From the NCBI GenBank assembly GCA_009760885.1, contig CM019699.1:43778768-43842767 (forward strand): a stretch of DNA of 64,000 nucleotides, given 5' to 3'. The position numbers and the translations under genes were made by a program. Below are positions 58,295 to 64,000 of this stretch, one piece after another. Position 1 is the first letter of the stretch; each line of letters starts with the position of its first letter. Source of the DNA: Achatina immaculata. Lineage: Eukaryota; Mollusca; Gastropoda; Stylommatophora; Achatinidae. The notes under the pieces were generated by a model. That model did no database searches and had not been told where the DNA came from. It was given only the letters and a program-made list of their open reading frames with translations.

Positions 58295-58528
58295 ATTGAT
58301 TGATTGATTGATCTTTATTTCAAAAGGGTTAAGAATTGGGCACGCAGGCCCGTCTGACATTCTGCCCTTTATCATACATCTTTCACTCTATTCCAGACAT
58401 TCTACAAATATGCTGTTCATATAACAAACATAACTAACATTGAAGCTGAGAGACATAAAATAAAATATAACATTTACGTTTCGCTCTTAAACATTCACTC
58501 AGTACAGAAGTAACTACATACATTATAA

Positions 58529-58538
58529 ATGACTATCT
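58529..58538. repeat. Target-site duplication, left
   Basis: atgactatct, paired with 58811-58820. Confidence 0.93.
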
Positions 58539-58810
58539 CATTCATTCATTCCTTTGCATGTCCCTTGCGGAACTTTGCCTCCCAAACAGCACTCCTGTAG
58601 GCCTCTCGGTTGTGAGCAAGATGGCCTGCTGCTGCTGCATCCATTTCCAGATCATCAACGATGTCTTGCAGCCATCTTCGTTTCGGTCTTCCTCTCTTTC
58701 TTTTTCCCATTATGTATCCCTCCAATATGGTCTTCTCTAAATTATCATGACGTTTAATGTGGCCAAAATATTTAAGTTTTCTCTCTTTAATCCTCTTTAC
58801 TAGCCAGCCT
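58539..58810 (-). mobile_element. LINE family A 3' fragment (272 bp) inside the CR1/L2-like 3' UTR
   Basis: Nearly identical to 35467-35740: the same cattcattcattcc tail with the stop codon inside it, and the same coding end (GKRKRGRPKRRWLQDIVDDL, then AHNREAYRSAVWEAKF). A perfect 10-bp target-site duplication, atgactatct, flanks it (58529-58538 and 58811-58820). The high identity to the 35-kb copy indicates recent activity of family A. Confidence 0.94.
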
Positions 58811-58820
58811 ATGACTATCT
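58811..58820. repeat. Target-site duplication, right
   Basis: atgactatct, paired with 58529-58538. Confidence 0.93.
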
Positions 58821-58911
58821 ACTAAACAAAATTTTCGGGACTATTCAGAAAACAATTAATTGTATTCGGTGTCTGTAAGAGCAGTTTAAGATAACTTTTA
58901 AGTTTTATAAT

Positions 58912-59690
58912 TCATGGAGGCATGTAGTCGACATCAAATAGATATTGGGAAAGCTTGTAGTTGTAGGAAGGAGTATAATTTATATTTTTTATATAGTATG
59001 GGAGGGTATTCCAAAGATGAGCAGCAGAATAACTAAAGCTTTTCTTGTAAAGATCAAGTCTAGGTTTTGGAAGACATATGTTGTTCAAGCGTTGGCTGCA
59101 CATTGGGCTAAATTTAAACAGGTTCCATAGATAAGGCGGGGCATGCCGTGAAAGAATTTGATGTACTAACTTGGCTTTGTTGAAGAGGAACCTGTTCTTA
59201 AGAGGTATTATTTTGATACGTGTGTGATGGTTAGTTGTTTGTGCTTGATCTTTGTCACTAATAAGCTTTACTGCTCGCTTTTGAAATGGGCAAAGCCTCT
59301 TTGTATTTGACACTGAGCAACCATCCCAAACTGTTGAGCAATAGTCTAAATGTGTTTGTATATGAGATATGTAATATGTCTTCCTAGTGTCTTGATCGAT
59401 GAAGTGCTTAATTTTAGCTAATTGGTATACTTTTTGTGCGATGAGTTTTGTTAGACATTGCACATGAGAGTTCCAGGTCAGATGCTGGTCAATAATAAGA
59501 CCTAGTGTTTTGTGCTCGCTAACGTTTTCTATCTGTGATGTTTCTGTACAGAGCCGAAATGTTGTTTTGTTGCATTTTGTAGTTTCTGTCTTGTTGTTAT
59601 GAGCATTGATTTTGTTTTATCGGTGTTTATAATCATGCCATTATTTTTGCTCCATCTAATTAAATTGTATAACTCGACCTGAGCTACCCG
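58912..59690 (-). pseudogene. CR1/L2-like reverse transcriptase, C-terminal part, one frameshift
   Basis: The upstream part (59529-59690) reads LYNLIRWSKNNGMIINTDKT and KSMLITTRQKLQNAT, typical of the RT thumb region. After a frameshift near 59540, it continues ENVSEHKTLGLIIDQHLTW, then KIKHFIDQDTRKTYYISHIQ, HLDYCSTVWDGCSVSNTK, FQKRAVKLI, the SAAHLWNTLP motif and a stop at 58912. The HLDYC..VW and AAHLWNTLP motifs are characteristic of CR1/L2-type ORF2 C termini. The palm and endonuclease are missing. Confidence 0.9.
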
Positions 59691-59693
59691 TAA

Positions 59694-59792
59694 ACCAGTA
59701 GAGAGACAAGTAGACCAGTAGAGAGACAAGTAGACCAGTAAAGAGACAATTAGACCAGTAGAGAGACAAGTAGACCAGTAGAGAGACAGACT
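59694..59792. repeat. 20-bp minisatellite, right part
   Basis: Continuation of the gtagagagacaagtagacca array beyond the LINE, about five copies. Confidence 0.93.
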
Positions 59793-59807
59793 GTTCTGTG
59801 CAGTGAC

Positions 59808-60190
59808 AAAGTATAGACAGATATGTGGAGAGACAGGCAGATACACACAGAGACAGATATGTAGAGAGACAGGCAGATACACACAGAGACATAGACAGAT
59901 ATGTAGAGAGACAGGCAGATACACACAGAGACATAGAGACAGATATGTGGAGAGACAGGCAGATACACGCAGAGACATAGACAGATATGTGGAGAGACAG
60001 GCAGATACACACACAGAAACATAGACAGATATGTGGAGAGACAGGCAGATACACACAGACATAGAGACCGATATGTGGAGAGACCGGCAGATACACACAG
60101 AGACATAGAGACAGATATGTGGAGAGACCGGCAGATACACGCAGAGACATAGAAACAGATATGTGGAGAGACAGACAGATACACACAGAG
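59808..60190. repeat. ~42-bp minisatellite, about 9 copies
   Basis: Units carry acagatatgtggagagacag and gcagatacacacagagacat; unit length varies (36-46 bp) through extra agag/acat. It shares gagagacag with the neighbouring 20-bp array. The minus strand reads as S/C/L-rich open frames in all phases, which are repeat artefacts. Confidence 0.93.
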
Positions 60191-60263
60191 ACAGACAAAC
60201 ATACACAAAGGAGGACATACAAGAACATGCAACCATACACTGGGTGAAGGAGAAAATAAAGAG

Positions 60264-61620
60264 TTAGCTGCAGTAAAAAGATAAGTACTCATCTGACAAG
60301 ATTTTAAGCGCTGTGACCTTCAAATGATCTTCTCTACTGGAGATGCACCGTTTCCAGCCTTCCTGTCGGTGCTGGAAAGCTTCATGGATCGCACTTTCTG
60401 TGATGACGAGCAGTTCTCTTATCGCGTTTCCCTGAATCTCCTCTATGGTTTGGAAACAACATCATTTCATTGCAGTTTTAAGTTTAGGAAACAGGAAAAA
60501 AGTCTGCTTGGGCTAAGTCCAGCGAATAGGGTGGATGGGGCACAACAAGTGTTTGGTGTTGTGCCAGATAACTACGGATGGGGAGCGACTTGTGAGCCGG
60601 AGCATTGTTGTGGCGCAACATTCAAGTCTGGCTTTCCCCACATTTTAGGCCTCTTCCTGCCCACAGCATCACTCACAGCGACACTCACAGCATCACTCAC
60701 AGCATCACTCACAGCGTCACTCACAGCATCACTCACAGCGTCACTCACAGCATCACTCACAGCATCACTCACAGCATCACTCACAGCATCACTCACAGCG
60801 TCACTCACAGCATCACTCACAGCGTTACTCACAGCATCACTCACAGCATCACTCACAGCATCACCCACAGCATCACTCACAGCGTCACTCACACCATCAC
60901 TCACAGCGTCACTCACAGCATCACTCACAGCGTCACCCACAGCGTCACTCACGTCACTCGAATGCGCTAAAACTTCTTGGTTTGTTTACCTTCTGACCAC
61001 GTGGTATAAATTCATAGTGGGCAATGCCGTTGCTAAAAGAAATACCCATACACACACAACCAACAGCACCTTGACCTTTGACCGACTCTTCAATGCTGTT
61101 TTGATCAATGAGACCCTTTCCCCGCCCGCTATAAAAACCACATGTTGGTTTCAATATCATAGCCATAAACCCATGTCTCATTTTCTGTTATGATGTTCTT
61201 AATAAAATGTCCTTGACCATCTGCACTGGTGAGCAGTTTCTGACAGATTTCAACAGTTCTCTTTCTGGTCATAGGTCAGCAAATGCGCCATGAAGTTTGT
61301 GCACACGCGACGCATCTGAAGCTTTTAACTCAGATTTGATGGGAAGAGCCTATGCTGATGCCCACTTGGTGAGCAACTTCTCGGACAGTTAAGCGAAGAT
61401 TTCCACCACTCACAGCAGGAACTCTCTCTGCCTGGTTGTCGTCTGTTTATGTGGAAAGTCGGCCAGGCCTGAGATCTTTACTTAGAGATGTTCTGCTCTC
61501 TTTAAAAGACTACACCTAGTTACAGCACCGCCTTCGGCTTACACGTTCCTCCCAGTAGGTTTGGTCAAGTAACTGCCATGTCTCTGTAACATTTCTACCA
61601 AGTCTGCAGGAAGATTTCAC
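60264..61620 (-). pseudogene. mariner-family transposase pseudogene
   Basis: A near full-length mariner transposase in pieces on the minus strand. N-terminal helix-turn-helix remnants: TETWQLLDQTYWEERVSRRR (about 61520-61600) and LRLTVREVAHQVGISIGSSH (about 61340-61400). Catalytic region: TENETWVYGYDIETNMW (about 61140-61190), a VNK/QEVLAH stretch, a repeat insertion, GRKRPKMWGK, RHNNAPAHKSLPIRSYLAQH (about 60555-60615), VVPHPPYSLDLAQADFF, and a C-terminal IEEIQGNAIRELL and GWKRCI up to TAA at 60264. At least four frameshifts or stops. Two catalytic positions normally D are N: codon 61180-61182 (DETW to NETW) and 60607-60609 (HDNAP to HNNAP). Terminal inverted repeats not identified. Confidence 0.9.
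60661..60956. repeat. 12-bp minisatellite inside the mariner transposase, about 24 copies
   Basis: Unit cactcacagcat/cactcacagcgt. On the minus strand it reads SDAV repeated, entered from SSDVSDAV and left into SDAVGRKRPKMW. In mariner transposases this place normally holds one RLRDAVRRKRP-type stretch. So the array is an expansion of those codons. It keeps the transposase phase on its right (60664) side. Plus-strand frames encoding TASL repeats are shadows. Confidence 0.92.
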
Positions 61621-61675
61621 ACACACACACACACACGTAAACACACACACACACACATAAACACACGCACACACG
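61618..61675. repeat. (CA)n interrupted microsatellite
   Basis: Three CA runs separated by gtaaa/taaa. Confidence 0.92.
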
Positions 61676-62334
61676 TTGTCCTTCAAGCTCCTTCATTGTC
61701 ACTTTATCACTAATCCGACCAACAGCTTGTGCACGTGCTCACTTCAGCGTATGCAGTTCGATGACTAACGCTCATAGCAGAATGAGGAAATTGGCAATTT
61801 GTTGTCAAGACTGCCGCTAATTACGCTCAGTAGCCCCACCACGCCCTCTTTGCGGGTTGGGGCATTATTTAAAAAGTTCGCTCTTTTTTTCATTTGAACA
61901 CCTCTCACATAAACAGACGTAAAGAATGGAGAAATGCATGAATCTACAAACATATGCAGAGACAGACAAAAATATAGAACGCGCAGACATCATCTGAAAG
62001 GATAAAATATGTGCATGTAGATGAAGACAGAAAAGCTTATAACAGTAAATATATCACTCATCGCTGTTGCCTCTTATCACCTGTTATCGTGTGAGAGAGA
62101 AGGGCTAAGTAAGGCTGACAGTTTACAATCGACAAAGTTGAAGCCGCAAGATAAAAAACACAACAATATCAACGGTAATGGCCACTGCGAAGGAAACGAA
62201 ATCTATGGTAACAGATTTCATCCTAACAGATTTAAAAATATAATAAAATAAAATCCAGCAGCTTAAAGTAATCAAACATACTAAGATGTTAAACACAAAA
62301 AAATACATCAACACTTAGCAACACACATTTAAAT
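61676..62334. other. Unique spacer
   Basis: No gene recognised. Frames of 60-76 codons on both strands lack recognisable motifs. Confidence 0.4.
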
Positions 62335-62855
62335 CCATACCAATTTCTCCTACACACAGCTAACTCTACATCACCACTTTTCAAAACACAGCTAACTCTA
62401 CACCAACAAGCTTCAACACACAGATAACTCTACATTAGAAACATACAGATAACTCTACATTAGCAACATACAGATAACTCTAAATCAACAAGCTTCAATA
62501 CACAGATAACTCTACATTAGCAAACTTCAACACACAGATAACTCTACATTAACAAACTTCAACACTCAGATAACTACATTAGCAAACTTCAACACACAAA
62601 TAACTACACCAACAAGCTTCAACACACAGATAACACTACATTAACAACACACAGATAACTCTATGTTAACAGACTTCAACTCACAGATAATTCTACATCA
62701 GAACACTTCAACACACAGATAACTCTACATCAATAAGCTTCAACACACATACAACTTTACATTAGCAACACACAGATAACTTTACATCAACAAGCTTAAC
62801 AAGCTTAACAGATATTTCTACATCAATACTTTTCAACACTAGAGCACTGAGCCAA
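62335..62855. repeat. ~32-36-bp minisatellite, about 15 copies, diverged
   Basis: Units share cacacagataactctacatt and agcaaacttcaa, with frequent loss of the second part giving 20-24-bp short units. Confidence 0.9.
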
Positions 62856-63174
62856 CAAATCTCAGTATCGAAAACTCATTCAGTGTAGAAGTACCACAAG
62901 ACAGTGCCGGGAGAAAAGTCAGTGACAGAGCTCTTTTGTTAGCAGATGACATCTGCTGGAACATAGTGGAAAATATCTTCAGAAACATAAGTACTGAAAG
63001 TCAACATCAAACAGTCAGTGAACTTTAGTCAGTGTATTCACAGTTAGTGGACTTCAATCAGTGGTACATAGTGAAGCGCAATAACTGTAACGTTTAGTGT
63101 AATACAGTTAGTGGAAAACTGAGGAACAAGTAACAGAACAGTTTGCAGAAAAGAGTAGGTGGAACAGTGAGTGG
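62856..63174. other. Unique to weakly repetitive spacer
   Basis: Diffuse repetition of cagttagtgga-like words from 63010, merging into the next array. No gene called. Confidence 0.4.
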
Positions 63175-63545
63175 AAAACAGTCACTGAAACAGTGAGTGA
63201 GACACAAGTAGTGGAACAGTGAATGAGATACAGGTAGTGGAACAGTGAATGAGATACAGGTAGTGGAACAGTGAATGAGATACAGGTAGTGGAACAGTGA
63301 ATGAGATCAAGGCAATGAAACAGTCAGTGGAACAGAGTGGAACAATTAGTCGAATGCAATCAGCAGAACACTCAGTAGAATAGTCAGTGAGACAATGGAA
63401 CACATTCAGTGGAATACAGTCAGTAGAACAGTCAGTAGAACAATCAGTAGAACAGTCAGTAGAACAGTCAGTAGAACATAGTAGAACAGTCAGTAGAACA
63501 GTCAGTAGAACATAGTAGAACAGTCAGTAGAACATAGTAGAACAG
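63175..63545. repeat. Compound repeat: 29-bp units then 12-bp units
   Basis: The left part has about four copies of gtggaacagtgaatgagata plus caggta. The right part repeats gtagaacagtca. Both share the word gaacagt(c/g)a and probably have a common origin with the diffuse repeats to the left. Confidence 0.88.
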
Positions 63546-64000
63546 ATTTGGTATAAAAGAATAAATGTAACACAGGCTGAGTTGACCTGGTGTATGTTTC
63601 TCAACTAATGTATTTGAGACAGAAGAATCTGATGCCATAATTATTGGTGTACAGTGTACACATTATGTGTACACTTCAAACATTAATGTTTCTTTCCTTA
63701 TTGCCAAATTAATAAAGATACAAATACATAACAGAAACAGAGATAGCACGAAACATAGAGATAAAAACAAACAACCAGACAAACAAAAACGTAAACATAC
63801 CGGGCAGGCAGACATATAAGCAAACAGGCAGACAAACTAAAGAACAAAAGACAAACAGACAGACATTTTAACAAGCAATCAAACAAACAAACAAACAGAG
63901 GAACAGCCAGACGGACATACAGAGAAAAAGACGGACAAACAAAAGGCCGACGGACAAACAGCTAGATAGCAAACAGAGAAACAGATACTATGCCTGTTAT
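63546..64000. other. A-rich low-complexity sequence
   Basis: From about 63700 the sequence is purine/A-rich with diffuse aacaaacagacagacaa words. No gene recognised. It runs to the window edge. Confidence 0.55.

Larger units (their letters stand above)
58295..59693 (-). mobile_element. CR1/L2-like LINE, 5'-truncated, inserted in the 20-bp array
   Basis: Minus-strand element. Its 3' end carries aataaagatc followed by four ATCA units (attgattgattgattgatct on the plus strand), a tail type usual for CR1/L2-clade LINEs. Both flanks are accagtag (58287-58294 and 59694-59701), which is also part of the host repeat. The element is itself interrupted by a family A fragment at 58539-58810. Confidence 0.9.

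Noticed and set aside
59529..60292. Cys/Leu/Ser-rich minus-strand frames of 180-235 codons as membrane proteins
   Set aside because: They translate the 42-bp and 20-bp arrays in every phase; only the part below 59690 is real LINE sequence.
62876..62970. Possible RT remnant (VEVPQDSAGR followed by LLADDIC)
   Set aside because: The two motifs resemble PQG and ADD of reverse transcriptases but lie far too close together and nothing else around them matches.

Overview
This window looks like eukaryotic, almost certainly animal, intergenic DNA. It is AT-rich, has no operon structure and no intact protein-coding gene I can defend, and is packed with tandem repeats and decayed transposable elements: two non-LTR reverse transcriptase families, a third LINE of CR1/L2 type, a Penelope-like GIY-YIG remnant and a mariner transposase pseudogene. 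That mix, with very many unrelated minisatellites, fits a lophotrochozoan such as a mollusc, but this is inference; nothing in the sequence names the species.

Layout. 0-6 kb: a 45-bp array runs into a 5.3 kb array of 14-bp units with a ~2.04 kb higher-order duplication. 6-11.4 kb: a string of short minisatellites (31, 36, 23, 30, 39, 41 and 26 bp). 11.4-16.4 kb: a nested triplication (offsets 1448 and 1668 bp) carrying a cysteine-rich candidate exon on the minus strand. 16.8-22.4 kb: arrays of 45, 39, 43, 22, 17, 38 and 27 bp and a tRNA-like SINE candidate. 22.9-25.4 kb: a 1206-bp tandem duplication. 25.7-32.4 kb: a palindrome-rich 51-bp satellite, a 45-bp array duplicated in a 1153-bp unit, and a 39-bp array with 1170-bp higher-order structure. 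33.4-41.9 kb: arrays of 34, 36, 30, 56, 25, 28, 57, 46 and 26 bp, one interrupted by a LINE 3' fragment. 42-47 kb: transposon graveyard with a Penelope-like remnant and one LINE inserted inside another copy of itself. 47.2-55.9 kb: a 24-bp array, then two different 22-bp satellites of about 3.5 and 2.8 kb. 56-64 kb: microsatellites, a 35-bp array, a triple nested insertion (tandem array, CR1/L2-like LINE, LINE fragment), a mariner pseudogene with an internal 12-bp array, then low-complexity arrays.

By my tally roughly two thirds of the window is tandem repeat or recent tandem duplication. Most long open frames are artefacts of repeats whose unit contains no stop. The most interesting result is a two-way link between transposons and minisatellites. 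Retroelements sit inside tandem arrays with visible target-site duplications (35.5, 47.4 and 58.3 kb). Conversely, two minisatellites can be traced to codons of a transposon gene: the 24-bp array at 47.4-48.7 kb lies inside the last codons of a LINE ORF, and the 12-bp array at 60.66-60.95 kb lies inside a mariner transposase.
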